Source: Pterois miles (taxonomy: Eukaryota > Chordata > Actinopteri > Perciformes > Scorpaenidae). From it: a DNA stretch of 64,000 nucleotides. Where the stretch lies: positions 6,222,501-6,286,500 of the forward strand of contig CAMQGK010000318.1 of assembly GCA_947000775.1 (NCBI GenBank), given 5' to 3'. The translations under genes and the position numbers were made by a program. The notes beneath the pieces are model-generated. The model was not told where the DNA came from. It made no database searches and saw nothing but the letters and a program-made list of their open reading frames with translations. Positions 1-12,021 of the stretch are shown in pieces (the first letter of the stretch is position 1; the number at the start of each line of letters is the position of its first letter).

Positions 1-329
1 TCAATACTGGTCTGGGAATGTGTGTCAATATTGGCAAGACCACTAAAATCACAACTGGATTCCCTCTTACAGATCGCCTTGATCATTTTTCATCCTGTAA
101 CTCACCAGGATAAGATTCTCTGTGTTACTCTTAATTTTCGGGCCAATTCAGTCATATAATGGTAAATGTTTCTGAATGTATAAATTAACATAAAACATCA
201 ACATAACCTTTATAATTTTACATCAGAGCTTTGAGCTACAGTCACACTATAAAAATATTATGCAGGTGTTTGCTCTGTTTATTTTATTTTTCCATGTGAA
301 ATGAAGGTTGTTGAATTTGTGCTTTGCAG

Positions 330-1878
330 CCAAAGGGGAGCCAAAAGACACTGAGCACCTGGACTTTAAATTGATGGTGGAGCCCAAAGACGTCCAGCCC
401 TACACCGTCATCCTGGTGGCTTCATCCCGACAGGAGAAGTCGGCGTGGACAAGCGACATCAGCCAGGTACGCGTCCTCACAAACAGACCCACAGCAGGAT
501 AATGAAGTGCTGATTTGACTTAAGCATCATTAGATGAGGGAGAGTTTACATTCAAATTAAACTGTTAATATTAGAGGTAAGAATGAGCCTGCAAACATCT
601 GACCCCTCCTCTATAAAGGTATATTTCAGGACAGAACGTAATCATTACAAAGGTTAGATCAGAGCAGCCCTTATGGCCGTTAGGGGTAGAAACTTGTGTC
701 GTCCACAGGTTTGTTGTGCTCATAGAGAACCTTTTCTCTGTCTCTCTGGTTGCCTTACAGTGCATTGACAACATCCGCTGCAACGGTTTGATGATGAACG
801 CCTTTGAGGAAAACAGTAAAGTCACTGTGCCACAGATGATTAAGTGAGAGTCTGACACCACGCAGAAATGCACATATATTATACATGCACAAACAGAGAT
901 TGGCATTGGCATTACATAAATACATGACAAATGCATGAAAAATGCATGAACATGTGTGCCCACACTCTCACACGTTTGTACTTCTATACTTGTAAGGACC
1001 CCCAGTGACATTACATACTCCCCATGCTCTATCCTTAAAGGGGTAGTTTGGGTGTTTTGATGTGGGGGTGTATGAGGTACTTATCCATAGTCAGTGTATG
1101 ACCTATAGTAGATGACAGTTGATGTGCCCCCAGTTTGAGGAAGCAGACAGGAGTTACTGAACGGAACCAAAGCAAAATACTGCTGTAGACGGGGCCGGCA
1201 GCAAAACGTCAATGTCAGTTTAAGTCCACGCTACACTGAGATGATTTTCACTAGTTTACCTTGCCGTAAGACAGCTATACAGTCTACGTTTCTCCCTGGG
1301 AAACATAAATGAAGCTGTTATGTATGCTCTCGCCAAAGCAACCAGATTAGACCAGGTTAGTTTGTGTTATTGCGTGTTTGGTTTGTTCAGATTCACCAGT
1401 TTCACACAACAGCACAAACAAACTAACTGATGGAGGCAGCAGTAGATCAGCAACCCCTCTGTTCTGTGAGGTAAAATTGCAGTTTTTTTCAATGAAGTCT
1501 GGTGGCTTTGGTGAGGATAAAGATGGATACAGCGGCTTCAGTTCCCTGTTAGAAAGGGCTGTGTGACAGTGAGGTAAAGCGGTGAAAATATTCTAAATAT
1601 AGCGTCCACAGCAGAACATTGCTTTGCTTCTGTGCAGTAACTCCTCTCTGTTTCTCTAAACTTGGGGCATGCCGACCGTCATCTACTGTAGGTAATACAC
1701 TGATAAGTACTTCACACGACCCCACTTCAAATCACCTGAATTATCCCTTTCACCATCACAACTACATGTCTAAACCCAACCTAAATCTGATTAGACCTGT
1801 AAACAACCATTGAATCAAGTGAAAACTAGACGTGTTTTTAATTTTCAAAAATCTCCTCACTCTGGAGGTCTGAAATTG

Positions 1879-1916
<38 letters not shown>

Positions 1917-4900
1917 AAACATGATTGATTGAACTGATCAAATGATTCAGTGGGTTCTCTCCAGCCTCCCAGTTCCCTGAATCATTTACAGCCTGTAGAG
2001 CCCAGTGGGCTGGACTCAACAGAGAGTCGGCATCAGTTTTTAAAATTAGAGTTAGAAGTTTTTTTAGTTTTTAAAGGTAGAATTTGTCTTTTTGTGATCG
2101 TGTTTTTTTTTTTTTTTTTTTTTCCAGTGGGGAAACTACCAAACCCATAGCAATGTTAATGCTGTAGCCACTGACCCACACGTGATTAGTAAAGTGCACT
2201 GACTGAAGGGGGGCTACATAAGTCCTGGGAGCTAAATCCCTGCGAGTCACATTGCTAACCTCAGTTAAACCCCAACGTAGGTCGGACACCAGCTTGTACT
2301 GCGACGATGTCGACATTCGCTTCAGCAAGATGATGAACTCCTGCAAGGTGCTGCAGATCCGCTACGCCAGCGTGGAGCGCTTGTTGGAGAGGCTCACCGA
2401 CCTGCGCTTCCTGTCCATCGACTTCCTGAACACCTTCCTGCACTCCTACCGCGTCTTCACCAGCGCTGACGTGGTGCTGGACAAGCTCATCACCATCTAC
2501 AAGAAGCCCATCAGTGCCATCCCTGCACGGTGAGTGATCCCCAGAGATTCCAAGAGATTTAATTAGGGATTTTATGAGTTCACTGGTATGAAATCGTCCA
2601 CAGTAACCCAACATTTTGTGTGTTGTTCTGCTCACTCTACTTTACTTTACTTTTTACAGTACATTGTTTTATTTGTTTGGTCATTTATTACACAAAGATG
2701 CAATTTTGTTAACTCATATTTACTGTGCAGTGTGCATGGTGTTTATTTCTCATCTGTGGATTGTGGGTCCTATTAGTCTGAATACCAGTTAGCAGCACTT
2801 GTTAAGCTACGCTAGGAGCTCAGAGCCCACCACCTTGACCCAGAATGAAATGTCTTTTATCTCTATAACTATTGTATTGAGTACCATGCAGTTTTGTACA
2901 GAAATGCATAGACCCCAAAGGATGAATCTCATTGACGTTGATGATCCTTTAACTTTTCTTTTAGCACCATCATCAGGTCAGATTTTCAATAAACTTTGGT
3001 TTATTATCAAATACTCACAAAACTTAAGACACTGAAGCAACTTAGACTCTGCATGACAACACGTAAAGTGTCTCAACCAGCAGAAACAGCAGATCTCAAG
3101 TTAAAACAGAGGGCCTGTACATGACCCACCTCACTAGCAGTGTTACTTAAGAGTTTCTTCAGTGTTACTGTAGTCCCTCTTCATCAAATGTTTCTAGATT
3201 TGAGAGCTAAAATAGTTTGTTAACATCACACTCCTCTGAGCACCTCACTGCGAGGCCAATCCATGGAGCTTGTAACAACTAAAAAAAAAAAACAAAGTTT
3301 GAAATTTCAACACATTTTTCTCCCAAGGATGCAGCAACAGTGCTGTAATGGTGCAGTGAAAAGGTGGGACTTTCCCTGTGTCTGGATTTGTCTTTGCTCT
3401 CACATGGAGTGTAAGCAGCATGCTATCCTAGCAACCCTGTCCAGGTGAGAAGGGACTGGAGGAGAGGCAGCGAGAGGTCACACCAACACATCCGCTCCTC
3501 TCGTCTTCTGTCCACCATCACAGTTAATTGGGTCCTGCCTGCGTCCACCCACATCTCCCTAACCCCTCCTCTTCTTCCTCATTCCTCTCTTTTACCCTTT
3601 TTCATTCTCTCACTTTTATTTTTCTTTCCACGAATCTGACCATTCGTCTCTCCGCTGCGCTGTCACCATGGCAACCCTTCACTCTGCTGCAGGACCCCAC
3701 CCTCTCCCTCTCTCCTCGTCTTCTCCCTCCCTCTCTCCCTCTCCCTCCCTTTCTCCCATCATCTGCAGCAGCTCTACGGTATTAAATATTGATGGTGGTG
3801 TTTTGCACCCAGACCCTGCTCTCCTCTCCTCTTCTCTCCTTCCTTCTTTTTGTCCTACTCTTCTCTTTTCTCCTGCCCATTTTTCCTCTTTCCTGCTTTA
3901 CTTGTGTCCTCTCATGACTCTTCACTTTGTGCTTTCTCATTTTCTTTTCCTCACAGCGTCCCCCATTCCCATATTTGTTGTTCTCGTCTCCTTTCTATGA
4001 CTGTTTTGCAAATTTAGGCGAGGAGACACAACATGGCTGCAGCAGCTAACGCCATAGAGGGCTGGAGGCTTCCCATTCGCCCACTCCCAGGCAGCAGCCT
4101 TCGCTGTGGTGGAATCCATATCCACTATGTTGCTCCTCTCTCACTGCCTCCCTCTTCGTCTCACTGTTTTTGCCCCTGCTCCCCCCCCCCCCTTCTCTGG
4201 CTCTCCTTTCCTCTCGGTTTCTCTCTCCCCATGTCTCTGTGGGCCTCCCCTGGGCTGGTTGCTGTTGGCAGCACCCGTGCCTCCCACACTGTCACTTGAC
4301 ATGCTATTTATAGGCCTTCAGAGGGGGTGGCTCTCGGTGCAAGGAGGATGCTGTCTTAAACAATGTAGCTTAAATTAAAGAGGCAGGAGCTCCCGAAGAG
4401 CCCTATGGTTAATGTGTTCCCTCTCTGCGTCTGTGTACCGACACCAAGCACCCCCATTATCACCATTTCTCCCCTTTCCTCTCTTTCCTTTTCAGGTCAC
4501 TGAGAATAATTACCGATAATCCCAAAAGTGCTGTTTTTTAGTCGTGAAAGATGTTCTTCTTAATGGTCATCCATCTGTCTCTCATTCCCTCCTCGTCTGC
4601 AGTTCTTTGGAGCTTTTCTTTGCCAGCAGCCAGAACAACAAACTCCTCTACGGCGAGCCACCCACGTCGCCTCGCGCCAGCCGCAAGTTCTCCTCCCCTC
4701 CTCCCCTCTCCATCACCAAGACGTCCTCACCCAACCGCCGTCGCAAACTCTCGCTCAACATCCCCATCATCACGGGGGGCAAAGCCCTGGACCTGGCTGC
4801 GCTCAGCTGTTCTCCCAATGGCTATGCAAGCATGCACTCCACCATGTCACCCTTCAGTAAGACCACCCTCGACATCAACAAGCTCTACGTGTCCAGTACC

Positions 4901-7900
4901 ATGGCCAGCAAAATCCCAGATGAGGGAGAGACCAAAGCCGAAGGCAAGGCTGAGGAGTCTGTCCTCAATAAGCAAGGTCAGGATCACTGTCCGAGGGGTT
5001 TTGCTCAGTTTTAATAGGTTCAAGTGCAGTGTCGTTGCGTTTTACAAGCCCACTATCATGCTCTATTATATAGCTTTATTGTCCTTCCCTTTAAGGTTAA
5101 AGTTGTACTGAATATATTTTACATATGTAAGAGGTCTAAAGTAAAAAATAATCAGCTTTTTAAAACAAAATTATTTGAGACAGCAAAGGTGCACCAGTGC
5201 ATCCAAATGTTTTATTAACAATGGGTTAAAATTGAACTGACCATGATTATTGACCATAAAGATTTGAATATGTGCGTTTCTTTCAGACTTAATGGGCCTA
5301 GAAGTCTCCAGCTTTAGTCTAAACCTTTTGCTGTCGTCTTTGCCCAATTTCATCATTTCCAGTAACCACCAAGCCCAAGCCAGCAGTTGTGCCCATCCAT
5401 TTCTTCTTCTTCTTTTTGTGAAACACTTTTTTTTATGTCCAGATCTGTCGGTGAGAGAGGAGTGTGATGAGGACCCAAGCCAGAGTGATGAAGCAGAAGC
5501 AGAAATGTCTCCTCCCAAATCACCATCAACACCCAAGAATGTCAAGTCAAAAAACTCTGGTGCAGTATGATGCCTTGCCTTTCCACCACCGTGTTGTGAC
5601 CCAGTGTCCTGTTAAAGTGCATCTCTGTCCGAGACCTTTCTAGAGTATCTTGTGATCTACTTTTGAATCCCAACCCACCAGTTAAAAAAACAAACGTGTT
5701 GGCAAGTCTGTCAAGTATCTTGGCGAGAATGTAAGAGCTGGCAAACTACAGTAGCTTAGCGCTAGTGACATATAGTTCTTGCCAGTGGAGAGTTTTGGCG
5801 AATTAGAATATGACAGAATAAAATCAATAATAGATTGTGTCAATAACAAGAACCATTAGTAACATGAGGCACATGTAACAGGCCTGCTATTCTTATATTT
5901 TACATCCCCTATGAACACTTGAATGAATCAGTCTACCTGGTAGATTATATGATTTAAAACCAGATAATATGAAATGAACAGTCAAACTAAAATGAAATAA
6001 AATGTTAAAAAAGAGCAACTGTCAACAGTGGAACAGCACTGAAAAGACCTGTAGCAGAGGTAACACCAACTGGCATTCATATACAGGTCAATCAATAATC
6101 AATAATATCAAAGGCAACATGAGGTGTCAGTGTGATATTTAGCATCAGATCCATTTTTACCATCCAGCAGAGTCAGGTTGTGCATGTGAGAAGTGCTGAG
6201 AGGTTGAGATGAGAAGAGTAATTCATAGAACTAAATAAAGCCCGCTGCAGTGGACTGTATAGCAAACTTTTTTCCGAATATGACGAGCGTAACTATAGCC
6301 AAATAAGGTCTTGATAAAACCCACGGCCTCCTGGCCCTCCCCGTACCACACAGAGAGGGAGCATCCACCCCGTAGGTAGTCAGGCACAATTCATCCCCAG
6401 TGTGTTCTCTTCCCACGGTGCTGGATACAAGGGAAGCCAGTGCCTTGTGTGAGTAGGTGGAAGGAAACCTTGTACCTTAGCAACGATGTTCTTCTCCACC
6501 GCCCCCGGCTGAACGGAGGAAGGGAGGCAGACTGTACACCGTCACAGCCACGAGCTGCAGGACACACTGCTGGTTCTCCTTTAGCTCTCTGTTGCCCTCC
6601 ACTGGCCAACAACATAATTTGAGTATACACAAATAGTAATACCTTACCTTACCTTTAATCACCTAACCAATGAGCCACCCTCAATTTTTTTTAGTCTAAT
6701 CCTGTCAGAGACACAGAAATGTTCACTGAAAGGGTTGTAACATTGGTGTTTGTCCAAAAAAATGTGCTGAATTCAGTGGAAGTACCCTTTGACCTTTTGA
6801 TAACAATAATTACTAGTAATAGTCTCATAAAGGTATCTCTGTTTTGTTTCCCTCCCTGTAGAGTTTTCCCTGTTTTCCTTCAACAATGGCATGGTGGTGT
6901 CATCTTGCCGAGAGCTGGACAATAACCGCAGTGCCCTTTCTGCCGCCTCAGCCTTCGCCATCGCCACCGCTGGTGCCAATGAAGGCACGCCAACCAAGGA
7001 GAAGTACCGTCGTATGTCGCTCGCCAGCACAGGTCAGTCACATGAGGGGATACTTGCTGAGGACTACTATGGGATTAAAAGTAAACTAATGTAATGTGAT
7101 TGTAATCTGATTACAGAAACTTCAGATCTGGTATGATCAACACAGAAACTCATTGATTAGATACCAGATGACTTTGTAAAGCAGCTAATTTCTTGGTTGG
7201 ATTACTCAGCCATAGTGACATACAGTTGATAAGAAAAAGCATCAGCAGATTTATGCCTCATGACCACCAGGGGGCCTCCAAAGAAAGTAGAGATGTGAAG
7301 TTTGTTTAATGCCATCATTTAAGCTCAGGTTTCAATGATATTAACTGTCATTTTTTAAAACTGTTTTTTATATTCACTCTTGTATTAAGAAACAAACTGA
7401 TAATCTCACAAACTGGATGTTTTTTCTTTCTTTCACTGATGTAACTGTTACCGGTTTTTTTTGGCATGTGGCAAAGATGGAATGAAAAGTTATCAACTGT
7501 AATTCACTTTTGTTTGTTTGCATATATTTTTAAAAAGTTGTCTTACACCCATTAAAATCAAGAAGGTGTTGGAAACCTCTGACTTATAGTACTGTAACAT
7601 TAAAGAACATTGCAGCAAGAGTAAAGTCTAAGGGAATGAAGGGGATACACGCATTTATATTTACATACAAAAATAATTTGTGTCTTAACAGTGTTTGACC
7701 AGTTGTGAACAGTTTAATAGTCTTTAAATATTTGAATTAACTGGAAGCAAAATAATAAAATTTAAATGAAATAATCGGTATGCAGATAAAGCCTTTCTCA
7801 CGCAGCTGATTGCTCTTTGCTGTGGGAATTCAGTTTGAGCATAAATTTGTTAAACCTGGTTCCAGGTTTTCCTACGGACCAGAGGAATGGGGACAAAGAG

Positions 7901-9645
7901 TTTGTTATCAGGAGAGCTGCAACAAACAGAGTACTGAATGTGCTGCGTCACTGGGTCTCCAAACACTCACAGGTACAGTTCAACTTTACTTCCATCGTTT
8001 CTTTTGTTTCAATCTGTCTGTCTATGCCTTTGTGGAAGAAAAACAACACTTCTGTAATGACTCTGCTGTTGTTCCTGTGTTGGTCCTAAGGACTTCGAAC
8101 TGAACACAGAGCTGAAGATGCGGGTAATTGGCTTCCTGGAGGAGGTGATGCATGACCCAGAGCTCCTGACACAGGAAAGAAAGGCAGCTGCTAACATTAT
8201 CAGGTTGGTGTATCATTATGTGATCACACATATAGTACAGACATATATGACACATCTGTTTGCTTCTTGTGATGCCAACAACTGGATCTACAGTACACCC
8301 TAAGTCTTGGACTAAATCCTGGTCCCTGGTGGACATCCATAAAATGTACCTGGACACTGGCAGCAAAGCTACAGAACGTAAGCTTTGCTGACCTTTTGCT
8401 AACCTTTTCTTCTGAGCGGCAGTTTCACGTTGTACTTTAGGACACCATGGCAAAACTGGAACAGAGAAACCTTGATGTGATAGAGATTGTTTGGGTTCAA
8501 AACTAAACTTTAATGTAATTTCCATCCCAAGTCCCAGACAACAATAAGTTTCCTCTGAAGTGCAACAGGATTCCCAAACTGTCAGTGCACCCACCTACTG
8601 TATAATAATGCGTAATGATCCCACCTTGTGCCCAAGTGCACCACAGATGCGCCAAGGGAGCCTGGTCATGAAATTACCAAAGTGCATTTGGCGCAGTCGC
8701 GGCGCACCTAACTGTGATCTGGCTGCAGCGCTGGGACCACAAAAATAGAGCCCATCAGATCACTTAGCATAGGCTTAGGCACTAAATGCAATGTTCTCTG
8801 ACCGTAATATCTTTTGTAGAAGTTACCACTTTATTACCATAATATCTGAAAGTCCCCCGCCCCCTTTCTGCCGACCTGAGGAGCTGAGTCCAAAAGTGGC
8901 TGTAACACAAAGTGAACAAAAAGATAAAATAAGAGCCAGTGCACAAGGTTAAGTGTGGCACTTTTGGACAGGTCAAATCCATTTATGTCTACTCAGGTCA
9001 TGGCAAGTGAGGAAAATGCTGTCAAATAATGGCACTTTTCTCTGTTTGCCTGTAGGACTCTCACTCAGGAGGACCCTGGAGACAACCAGGTCTCGCTGGA
9101 AGAGATCACACAGACGGTGAGAGAAAGATTATAAAAGCCTTTTCAGTACAAAAAAAACGTTTACTTCTTGAAATGTGCATCCTATCGAAATGATGTGAAC
9201 TTTAGTTGTGATAATGCTTTTCATTGTATGTTTGTGTCTGTGTGTCAGGCCATGGAGGACTGTAAGACTGAGCCGTTTGAGAGCCACTCTGCCCTGGAGA
9301 TAGCTGAGCAACTCACACTGCTGGACCACCTGGTCTTCAAGGTCATCCCATACGAGTGAGTACGCACTCATACACGTGTACATGCATGCACAAGCATTTT
9401 GTTTATATGAGAAAAAATATGAAGTCTGAGTGGGAGGGTGAAGGGAGACATTCACCCAGTGTATGCTGGTGTGTTTTTCATTGTTGATTATTTGAAAAAA
9501 TACTTTTTTCTACAGGGAGTTCTTTGGTCAAGGCTGGATGAAGAACGACAAGAACGAGAGAACTCCGTACATCATGAAAACAACCAAGCATTTCAATGAT
9601 GTATGTGTTTAATCTGGTATTGTGAATAAAAAGATAAATGTGTAT

Positions 9646-9682
<37 letters not shown>

Positions 9683-12021
9683 TCATTACCACCATGTATT
9701 TTTATATTTTCAGATCAGCAACAGGATCGCCACAGAGATCCTGCAGTGGGACGATGTCAACATGCGAGTGGCGGTGATCGAGAAATGGGTGGCCGTGGCT
9801 GACATCTGTCGCTGCCTCCACAACTACAACGCCATGCTGGAGATCACATCCTCTCTCAACCGCAGTTCCATCTTCCGCCTCAAGAAGACCTGGCTGAAAG
9901 TCTCCAAGCAGGTATCAGACGTTTCTGACATTTTCTTCCAGCAGTGAAGGTAACTGGGTGCAAGGTTTTCAATAACACTCTCATGTTTGAACACTAAATA
10001 TAAGGCTTCCTGGAGTTTTGTTGTCACTGTGAGGTTGCCAAACAACCAGCAGACATCCAGGAAGTCACTGTTACTAGGCCAAGAAATTGTTCCAGCACGT
10101 AACTCCCCGTAAAACAACAACTTTGAGTTTTTATACCTTGCTTTTTGTGTGGGTTAAACAAGCCAGGTGTAACTTGTTAATTAGTGAGCTTTAGATGTTC
10201 TAGTAGGTGGATTTTGTATTGATTTTTGTGTATTTCCCAAAATGTCAAACTGTACCTTCAAGCTTTTTCCCTCCAGCCGCAGTAAGCATTTCAAACTTAA
10301 ATTTTGGAAAAAAAGTCAGTCAGTCAGATTTCAATTACATTTTTGGCTGCTGGTAACAACAGTTTTGCTTCGATCCATTGTCTAGACAAAGACTGTGATT
10401 GACAAGTTACAGAAGCTGGTGTCATCAGAGGGACGATTCAAAAACCTGAGAGAAGCTCTGAAGAAGTAAGTACCAAAAGCTTTCCACTTCCCTCTGCTGC
10501 TCACACGCTGCAGGTTTTTTATATGGGAGTTTTATATATTCCAGATGACGACATGACTATCCATAGTTAATCGTGATTAATTGCAAATGGATCACAGTTT
10601 TTTTATCTGTTCAAAATGTACGTTAAAGGGAGATTTGTCAAGTATTTGATACTCTTATCAACATGGGAGTGGACAAACATGGTGCTTTATTTATTATTGG
10701 AAATCAGTTAACAACACGAAACAGTGACAATTATTGTCCAGAAACCCTCACAGGTACTGCATTTAGCATAAAAAATATACTCAAATCATAACATGGCAAA
10801 CTGTGCTGACTTGACTATGATTTGCCCCAAACTGCATGTGATTATCATAATGTGGGCATGTCTGTAAAGGGGAGACTCATGGGTACCCAGAGAACCCATT
10901 TTTATTCACATATCTTGAGTTCGGAGGTCAAGGGACTCGTTTTGAAAATAGCCATGACAGCTTGTCCTCGCCAAAATTGACTATAAGTTTGAAGCATTAT
11001 TTAACCTCCTTCACAACAAGCTAGTATGACATGCTTGGCTCCAACGGATTTCTAGTTTCATATGATACCAGTATCTTCGCTCTAACTCTAAAACTGAGCC
11101 TGATACAACCTCCACTTTAACACGTCATTATTCCATTAACTTTGACAGCCCTACTCTATATATGACCCTCCTCTTGTCCTCAGCTGCGACCCTCCATGTG
11201 TTCCCTACCTGGGGATGTACCTGACTGACCTGGCCTTCATTGAGGAGGGAACCCCCAACTACACTGAGGATAACCTGGTCAACTTCTCCAAGATGAGAAT
11301 GGTAAAGAACACCATTGTGCGCAAGTACACACGATAACACATACTTTATATAGTTTCTTATATTTATATAGTTGCTTTATATTGTTTTAATTTCATTTGT
11401 CTCCAGATATCTCACATTATCAGAGAAATACGGCAATTTCAGCAAACGGCTTACAAGATCGATTATCAGTCAAAGGTGAGGCTTCGTTGTGTTGTTTATT
11501 TTATACTTTTCCACGACTTTGATTACTTGTTTGGAGGTATTACTTTACTAGTATTGCAATTTCAGTACTCAATATTGGTCAATTGAGAGTCTTTACAAGT
11601 TTAAAAATCTGCTAATTTATTTTAATTTTTTCTAGCTGAATAAAGTGTCTGCAAGTAGCAGGCAAAGATTAAAATGTACTAGTAGCCACAAGCTACTGGG
11701 ATTAATTGCCTATGAAGAACAATTAATCATGTATTTGCTCAGTGGGAGTTATAGTCATCACATTCATAACTTATTATGAATACATTGTGAGAATAAATAG
11801 AAATATTGGGGTAATTTCACAGTAATTCAAAAGTAATTTCAATATATACAGCTTACATTTCTGTTTGTTCCAGTATGGCATCTTGCGGCACTCATTTTAA
11901 GCGTTTTCTGTGTTGATTATTGCTTTAGGTTGCAAAGTACTTGCTGGACAGCAGTACGGCGCTGGATGAGGAGAGCCTGTACGATGCGTCTCTGAGGATC
12001 GAACCCAAAACTTCATCATGA
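330..12021 (+). CDS. RASGRF1: RASGRF1, Ras guanine-nucleotide-releasing factor 1 (C-terminal 719 aa, 5' truncated by window)
   Basis: Exons: 330-466, 761-843, 2281-2529, 4603-4976, 5443-5559, 6862-7032, 7866-7972, 8091-8203, 9056-9116, 9249-9355, 9516-9600, 9714-9911, 10386-10465, 11184-11301, 11407-11475, 11929-12021 (TGA). Every boundary is GT/AG and all phases join without a break. Order of domains: end of the DH-linked PH domain (VILVASSRQEK, then NIRCNGLMMNAFEE), the REM module, a Ser/Pro-rich linker, then the whole CDC25 domain. The family activates Ras through CDC25 and Rac through DH downstream of calcium/calmodulin at neuronal membranes; the calmodulin-binding IQ region and the DH domain are not in the window. 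The C-terminus ESLYDASLRIEPK fits RASGRF1 better than RASGRF2, as does the CTSH neighbour. The human protein is about 1270 aa, so roughly 56% is present. The name is firm for the family and likely for the paralogue. Confidence 0.95.
1037..1750. mobile_element. MITE family A, long copy (RASGRF1 intron)
   Basis: Both ends share roughly 50 bp of inverted repeat: the left has AAAGGGGTAGTTTGGGTGTT and TATGAGGTACTTATCC; the right, reverse-complemented, has AAAGGGATAATTCAGGTGAT and GTGAAGTACTTATCAG. The interior shares GTTTCTC, GGCC-ACTGACC and ATCTACTGTA motifs with the copy at 40667-40919. No transposase reading frame. Confidence 0.75.
1879..1914. repeat. (CA)n microsatellite
   Basis: A short uninterrupted CA run in the RASGRF1 intron between exons 761-843 and 2281-2529. 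Confidence 0.95.
2281..2529 (+). CDS. RASGRF1: RASGRF1 REM (RasGEF N-terminal) exon
   Basis: This single 249-bp exon encodes most of the Ras exchanger motif, including ASVERLLERLTDLRFLSIDF and FLNTFLHSYRVF. In the family REM packs against the CDC25 helical hairpin and stabilises it. It is entered after two bases of a Lys codon (donor AA|GTGAGA at 843/844) and left after two bases of an Arg codon (GCACG|GTGAGT at 2529/2530). GC content is much higher than in the flanking introns, as expected for a constrained exon. Confidence 0.93.
3450..4480. repeat. Pyrimidine-rich low-complexity tract (RASGRF1 intron)
   Basis: C/T-rich sequence with CTCCCTCT and TCTCTCCC runs and a C homopolymer near 4180-4190. 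Several long open frames cross it on the plus strand, but they have no homology I recognise and no splice sites in phase with the gene. Confidence 0.7.
4603..7032 (+). CDS. RASGRF1: RASGRF1 inter-domain linker exons
   Basis: Three exons (4603-4976, 5443-5559, 6862-7032) encode the stretch between REM and CDC25. The first begins SLELFFASSQNNKLLYG and is rich in Ser, Pro and Arg (SPPPLSITKTSSPNRRRKLS). Its RRKLS and the later RRMSLAST resemble basophilic-kinase sites, which is inference. The second is acidic (REECDEDPSQSDEAEAE). The third has a low-complexity alanine run (SALSAASAFAIATAGA). The acceptor of the third exon is TAG|AG, so a two-base shift is conceivable, but only the site at 6862 keeps the frame. 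Confidence 0.88.
7264..7276 (+). promoter_or_regulatory. CTCF-like motif in RASGRF1 intron
   Basis: CCACCAGGGGGCC matches the CTCF core CCASYAGRKGGC closely. Binding is not shown by sequence alone. Confidence 0.4.
7866..12021 (+). CDS. RASGRF1: RASGRF1 CDC25 (RasGEF) catalytic domain exons
   Basis: Ten exons encode the catalytic domain. Visible landmarks, in order: FVIRRAATNRVLNVLRHWV, LEIAEQLTLLDHLVFK with the following EEFFGQGWMK, SNRIATEILQWDD, KWVAVADICRCLHNYN with EITSSLNRSSIFRLKKTW, PYLGMYLTDLAFIEEGTPNY, and VNFSKMRMISHIIREI. These include the structurally conserved RasGEF regions that contact Ras and the helical hairpin. No stop, frameshift or missing core block was found. The final exon is short and ends ...RIEPKTSS before TGA at 12019-12021. 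Confidence 0.95.
9646..9682. repeat. (GATA)n microsatellite
   Basis: About nine GATA units between RASGRF1 exons 9516-9600 and 9714-9911, ending about 30 bp before the next acceptor. Confidence 0.95.
10558..11153. mobile_element. MITE family B, copy 1 (RASGRF1 intron)
   Basis: The right end TTAACTTTGACAGCCCTA is intact. The left inverted repeat is eroded or truncated near GTTAATCGTGATTAATTGC. The element abuts the exon at 11184, whose acceptor is only about 30 bp from the element end. Confidence 0.7.

Noticed and set aside
571..1011. 146-codon minus-strand open frame
   Set aside because: Antisense to the PH-domain exon at 761-843; low-complexity Cys/His/Met composition and no family resemblance.
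3450..4300. Long overlapping open frames rich in Ser, Pro and Leu on the plus strand
   Set aside because: They lie in a pyrimidine-rich intron tract. Composition explains the openness, and no splice site in phase or family motif is present.
8022..8594. 190-codon minus-strand open frame
   Set aside because: Antisense to the RASGRF1 exon at 8091-8203, with no recognisable domain and no minus-strand splice context.
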